From NCBI RefSeq assembly GCF_014201375.1, contig NZ_JACHDZ010000003.1, positions 310,001 to 374,000 of the forward strand: a DNA stretch of 64,000 nucleotides, read 5' to 3'. The DNA comes from Tunturiibacter empetritectus. GTDB taxonomy: Bacteria > Acidobacteriota > Terriglobia > Terriglobales > Acidobacteriaceae. Under the pieces are notes generated by a model that did no database searches, had not been told where the DNA came from, and worked only from the letters and a program-made list of their open reading frames with translations. The translations under genes were made by a program, and so were the position numbers. Positions 8,593-20,893 of this stretch are shown here, in pieces (positions within the stretch are counted from its first letter, which is position 1; each line of letters begins with the position of its first letter).

Positions 8593-10229
8593 CAACAATG
8601 ACTGCACCTTCGCCCGCACCTGGCCGGCTCAGGCCCATCGCCGCCACGCCTGCTGCGTGGAAGCCCCACCACAACCCCTGGGCCATCGCGCTCACCGTCA
8701 CACTCGCCACCTTCATGGAGGTCCTCGATACCTCCATCGCCAACGTCGCCCTGCCCCACATCGCCGGCACTCTCGGCGCCAGCTCCGAAGAGGCCACCTG
8801 GGTCCTCACCAGCTACCTTGTCTCAAGCGCCATCGTCCTGCCCATCTCCGGCTGGCTCTCCAACCGCTTCGGCCGCAAGCGCTTCTACATGGTCTGCGTC
8901 GCCCTCTTCACCATCTGCTCTTTTCTCTGCGGCATCGCCAACACGCTTCCCCTTCTCATCGTCGCGCGCATCCTTCAGGGCGCAGGCGGCGGCGGCCTCG
9001 CGCCCAGCGAACAAGCCATCCTCGCCGACACCTTTCCCATCGAAAAACGCGGCCAGGCCTTCGCCGTCTACGGCATGGCCGTCGTCGTCGCACCGGCCAT
9101 CGGCCCCACCCTCGGCGGCTGGATCACCGACAACTTCAACTGGCACTGGATCTTCTTCATCAACATCCCCATCGGACTCATCTCGCTCTACCTCAGCAAC
9201 CGCATGGTCGAAGACCCACCCCACCTCAAGCAGCGCATGGAGCAGGCCAAGCACCTCAAGATCGACTTCCTCGGTCTCGGTCTCGTAGCCTTCGGTGTCG
9301 GTTGCCTCGAGTTCACCCTCGACAAAGGCCAGGAGAAGGACTGGTTCGGCGATCCCATGATTCGCACCTTCGCCATCCTCGCCGCCGTCACGCTCATCTT
9401 CTTCACCTGGTGGGAGTGGCACCACCCCGACCCCATCGTCGACCTCAAGCTCCTCAAGAACCGAAACTTCGGCACCGCTGTCTTCCTCCAACTCATCCTC
9501 GGCATGGTCCTCTTCGGCTCGACCGTCCTCATCCCGCAGTACCTCCAGGGCCTCCTCGGCTACACCGCCGAACGCGCCGGCATGGTTCTCTCCCCCGCAG
9601 GCTTCGTCATGATGCTCATGATGTTCGTCGCCGGCCGCAGCCTCGGAAAGTTCGACCCACGCCTCATGGTCTGCCTCGGCTACCTCGTCACCGCAATAGG
9701 CATCTACAACCTGACCCGCCTCGATCTCAACGCAGCCTTCGGCACTGTAACCCTCTGGCGCATGCTCCAGGTCATTGGCCTCGCCTTCATCTTCATCCCC
9801 ATCAGCACGCTCAACTACGTCGGCGTTCCCCCCAGCAAGACCAACCAGATCTCCAGCCTCTCCAACTTCGCCCGCAACCTCGGCGGCAGCGCAGGCACGG
9901 CGCTCCTTACTACCTATCTCGCTCGCAACTCCCAGGTCCAGCAGGTCGCTCTCTCGGCGAACGTCATCCCGGGTAGTGTCCCCTACAACCTCTACATGGA
10001 CCGCATGAAAGAGATGCTGATGTCGCAGGGTATGTCTGCCGCCAACGCCTCGCAGATGGCCGTAGGCCAGGCCTATCAGCAGATGCTCCGTCAGGCCTCG
10101 ATGCTCAGCTACAAAAACGCCTTCGCCATCCTCGCCTGCACCATCTTCCTGCTCACGCCCCTGCCCTTCATCATGCGTCTCCCCACCAAAGCCGCCAAAC
10201 CCGACCCCGAAGCCGCGGGCGGACACTAA
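8589..10229 (+). CDS. DHA2-family (EmrB/QacA) multidrug efflux MFS transporter
   Basis: A 546-residue inner-membrane proton/drug antiporter of the 14-helix DHA2 group. Conserved MFS features are the first-helix motif LDTSIANVALP at 46-56, motif A GWLSNRFGRKRF at 88-99, motif C region GMAVVVAPAIGPTLGGWIT, and many hydrophobic segments to the end. The N-terminal 28 residues are Pro/Ala-rich and cytoplasmic. The start at 8589 has a perfectly spaced AGGAG inside the operator palindrome. No membrane-fusion (EmrA) or TolC partner is next to it. Regulation by the divergent MarR protein is inferred from position and palindrome. Confidence 0.93.
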   Translation: MATMTAPSPAPGRLRPIAATPAAWKPHHNPWAIALTVTLATFMEVLDTSIANVALPHIAGTLGASSEEATWVLTSYLVSSAIVLPISGWLSNRFGRKRFYMVCVALFTICSFLCGIANTLPLLIVARILQGAGGGGLAPSEQAILADTFPIEKRGQAFAVYGMAVVVAPAIGPTLGGWITDNFNWHWIFFINIPIGLISLYLSNRMVEDPPHLKQRMEQAKHLKIDFLGLGLVAFGVGCLEFTLDKGQEKDWFGDPMIRTFAILAAVTLIFFTWWEWHHPDPIVDLKLLKNRNFGTAVFLQLILGMVLFGSTVLIPQYLQGLLGYTAERAGMVLSPAGFVMMLMMFVAGRSLGKFDPRLMVCLGYLVTAIGIYNLTRLDLNAAFGTVTLWRMLQVIGLAFIFIPISTLNYVGVPPSKTNQISSLSNFARNLGGSAGTALLTTYLARNSQVQQVALSANVIPGSVPYNLYMDRMKEMLMSQGMSAANASQMAVGQAYQQMLRQASMLSYKNAFAILACTIFLLTPLPFIMRLPTKAAKPDPEAAGGH

Positions 10230-10287
10230 CCCCTGGCCTCAACGCCCTAATCCAGCACCTCGGACACACCCTACAGCGGCAAAAAGC

Positions 10288-10320
10288 GGGTGCCCACATC
10301 TCGAATTTGAGATGTGGGCT
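10288..10320. repeat. REP-like palindromic repeat, type A
   Basis: GGGTGCCC followed by an inverted repeat CCCACATCTC / GAGATGTGGG around GAATTT. A near-identical copy is at 23932-23964. It lies after the transporter gene and could also act as a transcription stop. Confidence 0.75.
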
Positions 10321-10352
10321 CTCGGCGACGCCTTTGAATAAGCGAGGAGCCG

Positions 10353-11120
10353 CTAACGACCCGCATCCAGCTGCATGATCGTCTGAGCACGCTCAAACGC
10401 AATCGGACTCACCGACACCGAACCCTCAAACGGCCGCGCCAGGTCCGCAATCGCCGACAGCGTCACCGCCACCACAAACGTCAGCGCCAGCACCTGGCAA
10501 TAGTGCAGCCACTTATTGTCATTCCCCAACAGGCACGAAGACCCCACCGTCGCGCCTCCACCAGCCAACAGCAAAATCCATAACACAACCGGCAGCCGCA
10601 CACGAAGCTGCTCCTCCCGCAGACTGCGCCTCTCCGAAAGCTCACTCAACACCCGCGTCAGGTGGTCCACGCTGTTCGCCGCGCCGGCATCGTCCTTCAC
10701 CGCAGCGAGCAGCTTCCACATCTCCACCTCAATCATCTCGCCCGCCCGGCTCTCCTCCTGACGCTGCATCGCCGGCCACTCCTGGTGCACCACCGCATCC
10801 GCGTACTTCAGCCCCAGCGCGCGAAACGCCTCTCTCTCCGCAGCCGGCAGCGCCGACGCCACCCGCGTCACGGTCAACAGCGAGCTAGCCTCCTGCGCCG
10901 CATTCACCTCCGCAGCCCGAAAATCTATCCAGACCGTATACAGCATGAAGCCCAGAATCACTCCATACGTCGTCCCCAGAATGCCCAGCTGCCATCCCGT
11001 CACATCATTGATCAGCTTGCGATTGGGAATCGGCCACGCCCGATTGAGCACCAGCACCATCGCCACCGAAACCAGCATCGCCAAAACCACCATCAAGCTA
11101 CTCTGCTCGTAACTCAGCAT
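10353..11120 (-). CDS. DUF4239 membrane protein
   Basis: A 255-residue integral membrane protein recognised as DUF4239, a bestrophin-like family of unknown function common in Acidobacteria and Bacteroidota. It has two N-terminal membrane segments (LMVVLAMLVSVAMVLVL and GILGTTYGVILGFMLYTVW), a central soluble helical part (about residues 75-185), and two C-terminal segments (LPVVLWILLLAGGGATVG and QVLALTFVVAVTLSAIA). The family motif GILGTTYGVILGFM is clear. A TTG at 11156 would add 12 residues that do not look like protein; the ATG at 11120 places the first helix correctly. It is a single gene. Confidence 0.82.
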   Translation of the reverse strand: MLSYEQSSLMVVLAMLVSVAMVLVLNRAWPIPNRKLINDVTGWQLGILGTTYGVILGFMLYTVWIDFRAAEVNAAQEASSLLTVTRVASALPAAEREAFRALGLKYADAVVHQEWPAMQRQEESRAGEMIEVEMWKLLAAVKDDAGAANSVDHLTRVLSELSERRSLREEQLRVRLPVVLWILLLAGGGATVGSSCLLGNDNKWLHYCQVLALTFVVAVTLSAIADLARPFEGSVSVSPIAFERAQTIMQLDAGR

Positions 11121-11249
11121 AAGATTCCCGCCTGAACGAAATCCCGCAACTGACAAGTCAGCTTACATCCCGTCTCCGCTTCCCGCCATTCCCAAAGCCA
11201 TCCGAAAACATCTCACCAGATTCACAAAGAAAGACTAAAATTCTCGAGA

Positions 11250-11804
11250 GTGAACAAACCAGCCTCCAACGCGGTCTATGTAGTCGTCGCCGTAGTGCTC
11301 ATCCTCGCCTCTTCAGCGAGCGCGACTCCGCTCCCCGCCGCGTCCACCCTGCTGGCCTGCACCGCCGCGCAGCTCTCGCTCTCCTTCGACGGCGAAAACG
11401 GCAACTTCGACGGCATGTCCCAGTCCGGCACCCTACTAGTCCTCCGCAACATCGGCGCCGAAACCTGCACCGTCCCCGGTCGCCCCGCACTCGCCTTCGA
11501 AGACGCCTCCAACACCAAACTCCCCATCTCCCTCGAAACCCCGCCCGGCATGCACCCCGGCCCGGTCATCCTGCCCGTAGCGATCCCTGCAAACGCCGAA
11601 GCCACCGGCGAGCTCCACTGGGTCTCCGGCGAGGTCTTCGACAACAGCAAGTGCTTCACCCCGGCCTTCGTAGCCATAGCCTTCGGCGCCGAAACCCTCC
11701 GCGCTCCCTTCACCGGCCACCTTTGCGCGCCCTCAGGGCAGGACGCCAAGTACCGCTTCGCCTATCTCAAGCGCGATCCGGTCTACGTCCGTTCGAAGTC
11801 CTAG
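11250..11804 (+). CDS. Exported DUF4232-type protein
   Basis: A 184-residue secreted protein starting with GTG. Residues 1-26 form a signal peptide ending ASSASA. The mature part resembles DUF4232, a small beta-sandwich domain found in exported proteins: CTAAQLSLSFDGENGNFDG, then LLVLRNIGAETCTVPGRPAL, with paired cysteines that could form disulfides. The last part, DAKYRFAYLKRDP, is less familiar. The function of the family is unknown. It stands between a divergent DUF4239 gene and secA and probably has its own promoter. Confidence 0.78.
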   Translation: MNKPASNAVYVVVAVVLILASSASATPLPAASTLLACTAAQLSLSFDGENGNFDGMSQSGTLLVLRNIGAETCTVPGRPALAFEDASNTKLPISLETPPGMHPGPVILPVAIPANAEATGELHWVSGEVFDNSKCFTPAFVAIAFGAETLRAPFTGHLCAPSGQDAKYRFAYLKRDPVYVRSKS

Positions 11805-11934
11805 CCCGCTCGAATCCGTCACCCATGAGCTCCAGATTTGCCGTATCTCACACGGCCAACTTCCCTGCCAACCGCGCCACCCATACCAGTTACACTAGTA
11901 TTTGGGACAAAGTGCGCCCCCGAAGGATACCGTT

Positions 11935-14982
<3,048 letters not shown>

Positions 14983-15015
14983 TTCGAGCACGAACGAGCA
15001 AGTCAGCTTGGAACC

Positions 15016-15102
15016 AGCGAGTCAGCGATAAACCCGTCAGCGAGTCAGCAAGTAGTTGCCCCGCGCAAGAACTCCGCTGATTCGCTAACCAGCTGACTCG
15101 CT
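15016..15102. repeat. GAGTCAGC inverted-repeat element between convergent genes, copy 1
   Basis: AGCGAGTCAGC occurs directly at 15016-15026 and 15039-15049 and inverted as GCTGACTCGCT at 15092-15102. It lies between secA and the convergent lipoprotein gene and overlaps the latter's stop codon. A related element is at 55656-55759. It could form a bidirectional terminator hairpin. Confidence 0.7.
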
Positions 15103-15679
15103 ATTTCTCCAGATCATCCAGCAGCAGCTTAGCCTTCGTAGCCAGCGTCTTCGCCCCTTCGGCATCGCCGGACTTCAACGCGTCCTGAGCATCCTTCCAG
15201 AAGTTCTTCACCTTACTCACCTGGGCCTTTTGCTCTTCCACCTTCTGCGCCGGCAGCGCATTCAGCCTCTTGTCGATCGACGCGATAAGATCCTCTGCCT
15301 CCTGTTTCGTCTGCGGATTCGTCTCTCCCCCCGCCGTCAAAGCACCCACCGCAGCATCTGGCGACGGAGCAGCAGCGGCGCTGGCCACCTGTGTCTCCGC
15401 CGGCGGTGGTTCAACCGATGCGACAACCTTAGGCGTCTTCTTCCTCTTCTTCGGCTTCCCTGCCTCGGTCGACACCGGCACCGCCGGCAGCTTTACCGGC
15501 GGCTCCTCCACCATCGGCAGATCATCCGGCTCCGGAATATTCTCAAGCGCTACCGGAGCCATCACAGGCGGCAGCGGCGCGAGCTGCGGCTTATGCCGGC
15601 ATCCCGCCATCCCCATCGCCAAACCAAACCAGAGAGTCGTCCATGCGATCTTCTGCGTAATGTTGCCCGTACCCTTCAA
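15101..15679 (-). CDS. Predicted lipoprotein with C-terminal helical domain
   Basis: A 192-residue protein with a lipoprotein signal: basic start, hydrophobic core and lipobox GMAGC at Cys27. A long Pro/Ala/Lys-rich disordered linker (30-115) leads to a helical C-terminal domain with EAEDLIASIDKRLNALP and WKDAQDALKSGDAEGAKTLA, resembling a TPR-like or coiled segment. I do not recognise a family. Its ATG overlaps the histidine kinase stop in ATGA, so it is the third gene of the regulator-kinase operon and may be an envelope component linked to the signal that kinase senses. This link is inference. Confidence 0.75.
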   Translation of the reverse strand: MKGTGNITQKIAWTTLWFGLAMGMAGCRHKPQLAPLPPVMAPVALENIPEPDDLPMVEEPPVKLPAVPVSTEAGKPKKRKKTPKVVASVEPPPAETQVASAAAAPSPDAAVGALTAGGETNPQTKQEAEDLIASIDKRLNALPAQKVEEQKAQVSKVKNFWKDAQDALKSGDAEGAKTLATKAKLLLDDLEK

Positions 15680-17631
15680 ACCCGTTCCCCTAGCTCTTTC
15701 TGATTCTGAACTACTCCTGCGGCCTTCCTGCTCTCGCCGCCAACTCCCGCCGCAGCCGGCAGCCGAAACGTAAAGGTCGTCCCACGCTCGACCGAGTCCG
15801 GGTCGGCATTGGATCGCACCTCCATCGCTCCGCCATGCAGCTGCAAAATCCGGTACGTCATCGCCAGCCCAATTCCGCTGCCCTTTGGTTTGGTGGTGAA
15901 GTACAGTTCGAAGATACGCGGTAATAGCTTCTCAGGTATACCCTCTCCTTCGTCAATTACTTCAACCACCGCCAGCTGGTGGTCCCGCCGCATCCGTACC
16001 ACCATCGCCCCGCCCTCGGGCATAGCCTGCATACCGTTCAGCAACAGGTTCAACAGCGCCTGCTGCATCAGCTGCGCATCCACCCTCACCATCAACGGAT
16101 CCTTCGGAGCATCCACCACCACCCGCACCCGGTTCTCCTTCATCTCGGCCGAGGTCAGCTCCATCACAACCGCAACCACCTGCCGCAGGTCATGCTCCCG
16201 CAGATGCAGTTCCATGGGTCGCGAAAAGTCCGCCAGCGTCTGCACCACTCTGTCCAGCCGCTGCATCTCGCCCGCCAGAATCTCCACATGCCGTTGCGCC
16301 CCGCCAAACGCCTCGGCCCCGCCGGGCGCCAGCTTCCCGCGCAGCAGCTCCAGATGCAGCACCATCGCGTTGATCGGGTTCTTTACCTCATGCCCTACCC
16401 CGGCCGTCAGCCTCCCAATCGCCGCCAGCCTCCTCGCGACCTCCAGCTCCTGCCCCAACTGTGCCACCGACTCCATATCCCGCAGGGTCAACAGCGTCGC
16501 CACACTCCCCACCCCGCTCAATCGATCGTCGATCCGGTCCAGCGAGAATTGCACCTGCCGCCCATCCTCCAGCGTCAACGCCTGCGCACTCACCTGGCCC
16601 CCCTCGGCGAACGCCTCCAACACCGCCTCTCCCAGCACGCTATCCGGAGCAAAGATCTCTTCCAGCCGCATGCCAACCAGCTTCTCGTGATCTTCGTTCA
16701 ACGGGGCTCCCAGAAAATAAGCCACCGCATCCGACACCATCACCGCCCGCCGGTCCGCCGTAAACAGCATCACGCCATCTCGCAGCGTATCCAACATCTG
16801 GTTCAGATTCGCCTGCAGCGCCGTATACCCGGCCTCCTGCGTGCGCATCTGTTCTCCCAACCGGTCCAGCGTCTTCGTCACCCGCACCACCGCGTCATTC
16901 CTTACTCCGCTGTCCAGCAACCTCTCCGAAATCGCGCCGCCCGTCAGCGTCAAGCTCTCCAGCCGCGCGCTGATCGCCTCCAGTGGTCGCAACGCCACAT
17001 TCGCCAGCAGCCCAGCCGACAACATCGCCGCCAGCGCCGCCAGCGCCGCAAAGATCAGAGCATCCAGTAACCACGGCTCATAGGCGTTCTTCAAAAACGT
17101 CGACCGCACCCCAACATGCACCACCAGAAACGGAGCCCCATTCCGCTCCAGCGACTGCGAGATATCCAGCACCCGCGGCTTGCCGAACACCACCCTCATC
17201 TGCCGCGAGATCGGCCCGTTCTGCACACTCGCCAAACTGAACCGGAACACCGCCGGCTGATCCACCGCATCCGGGTCCGTACTCAATAACGTCAACCCAT
17301 GCGCATCCGTCACGCTCACGTCCTGCACCGTAGGCGAGTAGCGCACAATCGTATTCATCACCTGGGTCAGAGCCGTCTGGCTCCTGAGCGCATCCACCAC
17401 CGCCGCATGCAGCGCCTCGTCACTCCGGTCCACCGGCGGATTCGCCCGCAACCCCGTCTCCACCGCCTTCCGCATCTCCAGCCAGACCTCGTGCACCAGC
17501 ACATCATTCGCCGCAGCCGTCTGCTCGATCCTCTGCCGCAACAGCTCGCCCACGAACAGTGCCGAAAGCACCAGCACGATCGCAAACGTCAACCCCGTTG
17601 CCGCAAGAACCAGCTTCGTCTTCAGCCGCAT
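15676..17631 (-). CDS. Membrane sensor histidine kinase (NtrB/AtoS-like)
   Basis: A 651-residue kinase, partner of the adjacent NtrC-type regulator. Residues 8-30 form the first membrane helix, about 31-188 a periplasmic sensor domain (no family recognised), and 188-215 the second helix followed by a HAMP-like segment. A PAS-like domain spans about 270-395. The dimerisation and phosphoacceptor region has His414 in LTAGVGHEVKNPINA. The ATPase domain has NLLLNGMQAMPEGG, DEGEGIPE and GSGIGLAMTYRI. It starts two bases after the regulator stop, and its own stop overlaps the lipoprotein start. The input signal is unknown; an envelope signal is suggested by the sensor topology. Confidence 0.93.
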   Translation of the reverse strand: MRLKTKLVLAATGLTFAIVLVLSALFVGELLRQRIEQTAAANDVLVHEVWLEMRKAVETGLRANPPVDRSDEALHAAVVDALRSQTALTQVMNTIVRYSPTVQDVSVTDAHGLTLLSTDPDAVDQPAVFRFSLASVQNGPISRQMRVVFGKPRVLDISQSLERNGAPFLVVHVGVRSTFLKNAYEPWLLDALIFAALAALAAMLSAGLLANVALRPLEAISARLESLTLTGGAISERLLDSGVRNDAVVRVTKTLDRLGEQMRTQEAGYTALQANLNQMLDTLRDGVMLFTADRRAVMVSDAVAYFLGAPLNEDHEKLVGMRLEEIFAPDSVLGEAVLEAFAEGGQVSAQALTLEDGRQVQFSLDRIDDRLSGVGSVATLLTLRDMESVAQLGQELEVARRLAAIGRLTAGVGHEVKNPINAMVLHLELLRGKLAPGGAEAFGGAQRHVEILAGEMQRLDRVVQTLADFSRPMELHLREHDLRQVVAVVMELTSAEMKENRVRVVVDAPKDPLMVRVDAQLMQQALLNLLLNGMQAMPEGGAMVVRMRRDHQLAVVEVIDEGEGIPEKLLPRIFELYFTTKPKGSGIGLAMTYRILQLHGGAMEVRSNADPDSVERGTTFTFRLPAAAGVGGESRKAAGVVQNQKELGERV

Positions 17632-17633
17632 CG

Positions 17634-19118
17634 TTACTCCGTCACAGCAGCGTTCGAATATTCCTTCAGCTTATTCTGCAACGTCTTCGAACTGATTCCC
17701 AGGATCTCCGCGGCCTTGGTCTTGTTGTTATGCGTCGCCACCAGCGTCTTCAGAATCAGCTGCCGTTCTGCCTCATCCACCGTCGTCCCCACCTCCACCC
17801 GCACCGAGTTCGACTCATCCAATCGCCTCTGACCATCCTCAAATTGTGCCGCATGCGCAGCCGCAACAACAGACTCTACGCCGCCCACCCGGTTAGGAGG
17901 AGGCGCAAATCCCGGCTCCCCAAAGTGCGGCGGCAGATGCTCAATCCCCAGCATCCCCGACCCTGCCAGAATCACCGCCCGCTCAATCGTGTTCCGCAGC
18001 TCCCGCACATTGCCCGGCCACTTGTAACTCTCCAGCCGCGTCATCAGCGAGTCCTTCAACCCCGCCACCGTGCAGTGATGCCGCTCATTCATATCGTCGA
18101 TCATCTTCTCCGCAATCGCAGAAACATCCATCAGGTGATCCCGCAGCGGAGGCATCTGGATATTAAAAACATTTAGCCGATAGTAAAGATCCCCCCGCAG
18201 CTCCCCGCTCGACACAGCCTTCTCCGGATCTTTATTCGTAGCCGCCACCACCCGCACATCTACCGGCGTCTCGATCTTGCTGCCCAGCCGTCGCAGCTTC
18301 CGATCCTCCAGCACCCGCAGCAGCTTCGCCTGGGTCGCCATCGGCATCTCGCCAATCTCATCGAGCAGCAGCGTTCCCTCCTCCGCCAACTCAAAGCACC
18401 CAGCCCTTCGCTCCAGCGCCCCGGTAAACGCGCCCTTCTCGTGCCCAAAGATCTCGCTCTCGATCAGCGTCTCCGGAATCGCCGCGCAGTTCACCGCCAC
18501 AAACGGCTTCAGCCTCCGCGCACTTAGATCATGCAGCGCCCGCGCCACCAGCTCTTTTCCCGTCCCGCTCTCGCCCGTCACCAGCACCGACACATTCGAC
18601 GGAGCAATCCTCTCGATCATCGCAAAGATATCCACCATCTGCGGCGACGACCCCACCATCGGCCCCAGCACGCCCGTGTCTCTCAGCTGCCGTCCCGTAG
18701 CCTCCAGCTCCGCATCCGCCTCCCGCTGCCGGCTCGCATTATGCAGAATCGTCTTCAGCCGAACCGGATCCACCGGCTTCGGAATATAGTCGTACGCCCC
18801 CATCCGCATCGCATCGACAGCCGACTCAATCGACCCCTGCGCCGTCAGCATCACCACCGCAATCCTCTGCGGCAGCTCGCCAATCCGGCTCAGCAGCTCC
18901 ATCCCATCCATCCGCGGCATCTTCAGGTCCGTCACAATAATCGCGGGAGCCCACGACACCGCCTTCTCCAGACCCTCCATCCCATCGGCCGCACACTCAG
19001 CCCTGTAGCCCCAGCTCTCAATCAGCTCCGTCAGCCCACTGCGAGCGTGGACCTCGTCCTCAACAATCAGTACCTTCTCCAATACACTCTCCAAACCAAA
19101 ACCATTCGTCGAACTCAA
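17634..19118 (-). CDS. Sigma-54-dependent response regulator, NtrC family
   Basis: A 494-residue three-domain activator. The receiver domain (15-130) has acidic EDE at 20-22 and phosphoacceptor Asp64 in VTDLKMPRMDG. The AAA+ domain has Walker A GESGTGKE at 182-189, the sigma-54 contact loop GAFTGA at 229-234, Walker B LLLDEIGEMP and the arginine-bearing YRLNVFNI. A Fis-type helix-turn-helix ends the protein (NKTKAAEILGISSKTLQNKL). Translation starts at TTG with TAGGAG six bases upstream. It heads an operon with its kinase and a lipoprotein. Targets should carry -24/-12 promoters; I found none convincing in this window. Confidence 0.94.
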   Translation of the reverse strand: MSSTNGFGLESVLEKVLIVEDEVHARSGLTELIESWGYRAECAADGMEGLEKAVSWAPAIIVTDLKMPRMDGMELLSRIGELPQRIAVVMLTAQGSIESAVDAMRMGAYDYIPKPVDPVRLKTILHNASRQREADAELEATGRQLRDTGVLGPMVGSSPQMVDIFAMIERIAPSNVSVLVTGESGTGKELVARALHDLSARRLKPFVAVNCAAIPETLIESEIFGHEKGAFTGALERRAGCFELAEEGTLLLDEIGEMPMATQAKLLRVLEDRKLRRLGSKIETPVDVRVVAATNKDPEKAVSSGELRGDLYYRLNVFNIQMPPLRDHLMDVSAIAEKMIDDMNERHHCTVAGLKDSLMTRLESYKWPGNVRELRNTIERAVILAGSGMLGIEHLPPHFGEPGFAPPPNRVGGVESVVAAAHAAQFEDGQRRLDESNSVRVEVGTTVDEAERQLILKTLVATHNNKTKAAEILGISSKTLQNKLKEYSNAAVTE

Positions 19119-19314
19119 GACAGTCTCCTAAGCAGCCACCGTCCACAATTAAATTCGTAAGCTTCCCAACAGGATGCACCCTGCTCAACCACATCCCCAA
19201 CCACATTCCCAGCCCGGCACGCTCCGCAGAACCGTCAGAATTAACCCAGTCCTCGCCGAAGCCCCATAGCGGGACCCTGTGCCTGATGCTATCTCTAAGG
19301 ATATCCTTGAAATC

Positions 19315-19641
19315 ATGCTAGAGCCCGAAATTACCGCAGAAGCCTTCTCCGCCCTCCGCCAGCAGCCCAGCGCCCCTCTCTTATTGGACGTCCGCGAGCC
19401 CTGGGAGTTCCAGACCGCCCACCTCCCCGGCTCCACCCTCATCCCCATGGGCGAGATCCCCTCCCGCGCCCACACCGAACTCGACCCCGACGCCCCCATC
19501 GTCGTCCTCTGCCATCACGGAGCCCGCTCTCTCAGCGTCACCATGTGGTTGCGTAATCAAGGCTTCGAGCACGTCCAGTCCCTCGCCGGAGGCATCGACG
19601 CCTGGTCTCGCACCATAGACCCCACCATCCCGCGCTACTAA
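19315..19641 (+). CDS. Rhodanese-domain sulfurtransferase-like protein
   Basis: A 108-residue single rhodanese domain. LLLDVREPWEFQTAHLPG and a final LAGGIDAW are classic family motifs. The active-site loop is CHHGARS, with the persulfide-forming Cys present, so sulfur transfer is plausible; the acceptor is unknown. The ATG at 19315 is chosen because the domain begins right after it; a GTG at 19279 would add 12 residues. The protein is cytosolic with no signal peptide and stands alone. Confidence 0.85.
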   Translation: MLEPEITAEAFSALRQQPSAPLLLDVREPWEFQTAHLPGSTLIPMGEIPSRAHTELDPDAPIVVLCHHGARSLSVTMWLRNQGFEHVQSLAGGIDAWSRTIDPTIPRY

Positions 19642-19720
19642 CCCAACCCGTCCATTCCAAAGGCCGTCTAGCCTGAACCGAATGTCCGTCATCCTAAAAG
19701 GGGCGCCACCCTAAAATAGC

Positions 19721-19990
19721 CGTCATCCTGAACGCAGTGAAGGATCCCCGTATTTCGTCTTTGCAGTTGTAGTTGCAGTTGCAGTTGCAGTTGCAGTTGC
19801 AGTTGCAGTTGCGGTTGCCCTTCTTGTTGTCATCCCCGAAGGGGATCTGCGGTTGCTTTTGCCGTTGCCCGTTCTTTTGTTTGTCATTCCGTAGCGAAGC
19901 GGAGGAATCTGCTGTTGCCTTTTTTGCTCGTCATTCTGTTCCTGAGCGAAGCCGAAGGGTGAGGAGTCTACCGTTGCCCTTTCTCCCAGA
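19721..19990. repeat. Cluster of short dispersed repeats (gap 19642-20028)
   Basis: The 387-base gap between the rhodanese and cupin genes holds no gene. It contains a GTCATCCTGAACGCAGTGAAGGATCCC unit (about 19729), a CCCCGAAGGGG palindrome (about 19834), the unit CATTCCGTAGCGAAGCGGAG with GAATCTGCTGTT (19881-19919), and a degenerate CATTCTGTTCCTGAGCGAAG unit (19930-19980). Relatives occur at 39344, 46630 and 52040. They look like dispersed non-coding elements of the GTCATTCC...GAATCT type. Confidence 0.7.
19761..19820. repeat. Tandem hexamer repeat, ten units of TTGCAG and variants
   Basis: Ten consecutive 6-base units: seven exact TTGCAG, plus TTGTAG as second, TTGCGG as ninth and TTGCCC as tenth. 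The array sits outside any credible gene; a multiple-of-six array would not shift a reading frame. Confidence 0.9.
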
Positions 19991-20028
19991 CGTTCGATAA
20001 TCCACAACAACCCCGCAGGAGGTCTAAA

Positions 20029-20703
20029 TTGAAAAAGCTCCTCCCCCTGTTCCTGCTCCTCCTAACCCTGACCACCCCAGCCCAACAAAACCTCCCGCCC
20101 AACTACCAGACCATCCTCACCAACGACACCTTCAACGTAATCCGCGTCCACTACGCCCCCCACGAGAAGGTCCCAGTCCACGATCACCCCGCCACCTCCA
20201 CCGTCTACGTCTACCTCAACGACTCCGGCCCCGTAAACATCATCCACAAGAACCCTCCCCAAACCATCACCCGCCCCCCCACCCACCTCGGAGCCTTCCG
20301 CATCAGCCGAGGCCTCCTCGAGCGTCACTCCATAGAAAACCTAAGCGACCTCCCCTCAGACTTCCTCCGCGTCGAACTCCCCCACCTCGACCTCGGCAAC
20401 ACCCCCGACTTCCGCGGCCCCGCCCCCACCGACCTGACCCACAACCTCAACTCCACCGAGTTCTCCTCCCCCGGCCTCTCGGTCCTCAGAGTCCTCTGCG
20501 CCTCGTCCTCCCCGTGCAACGTGCCGCCCTCCTCAACCCAGTCCGTCGTAGTAGCCCTCTCCGACACAACCATCCTCCACAACGGCCAACCCACAAAGAT
20601 CAGCCTGGGCACTGTAGTCGCCATCGCTCCCAGCCAGCCCTTCCAGATCGCCCCCACCACCCCCACAGAGCCAGCCCACATCCTCCTCATCTCAAGCCAT
20701 TAA
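20029..20703 (+). CDS. Exported cupin-like protein
   Basis: A 224-residue protein with a strong signal peptide (KKLLPLFLLLLTLTTPAQQ). Two cupin-like halves follow. The first has HYAPHEKVPVHDHPATSTVY, giving three histidines and a Glu of the metal-binding motif; the second is weaker (VVVALSDTTILHNGQ). A periplasmic ligand-binding or mild enzymatic role is possible but unproven. The TTG start is convincing because GCAGGAGGT lies six bases upstream. It is a single gene downstream of a repeat cluster. Confidence 0.72.
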   Translation: MKKLLPLFLLLLTLTTPAQQNLPPNYQTILTNDTFNVIRVHYAPHEKVPVHDHPATSTVYVYLNDSGPVNIIHKNPPQTITRPPTHLGAFRISRGLLERHSIENLSDLPSDFLRVELPHLDLGNTPDFRGPAPTDLTHNLNSTEFSSPGLSVLRVLCASSSPCNVPPSSTQSVVVALSDTTILHNGQPTKISLGTVVAIAPSQPFQIAPTTPTEPAHILLISSH

Positions 20704-20734
20704 CCCATCACCGACGGGCGCCCCGCCGAAACAC

Positions 20735-20800
20735 GGGTGCCCCATTCATGCAGTCTCATCGCATGAGTGGCCATTGGCGCACGCGCGAACCGCTCTACTC
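20735..20800. repeat. REP-like palindromic repeat, type B with tail
   Basis: GGGTGCCCCATTCATGCAG followed by TCTCATCGCATGAGTGG forms an imperfect hairpin (CCAT-TCATGC / GCATGAGTGG). A tail GGCGCACGCGCGAACCGCT follows, as in the copies at 29427 and 30750. Confidence 0.75.
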
Positions 20801-20893
20801 TAAGTTAGCGAAACTGTCAGATTCGGCCAAGGACTAAACCACGCACAGAGAGCTTATCCCACGTAAACTCGTAACCCTTACATCAAGAAAAGC

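Noticed and set aside
19761..19820. A CRISPR-like array
   Set aside because: The units are contiguous 6-base repeats without spacers, and no cas gene is present.
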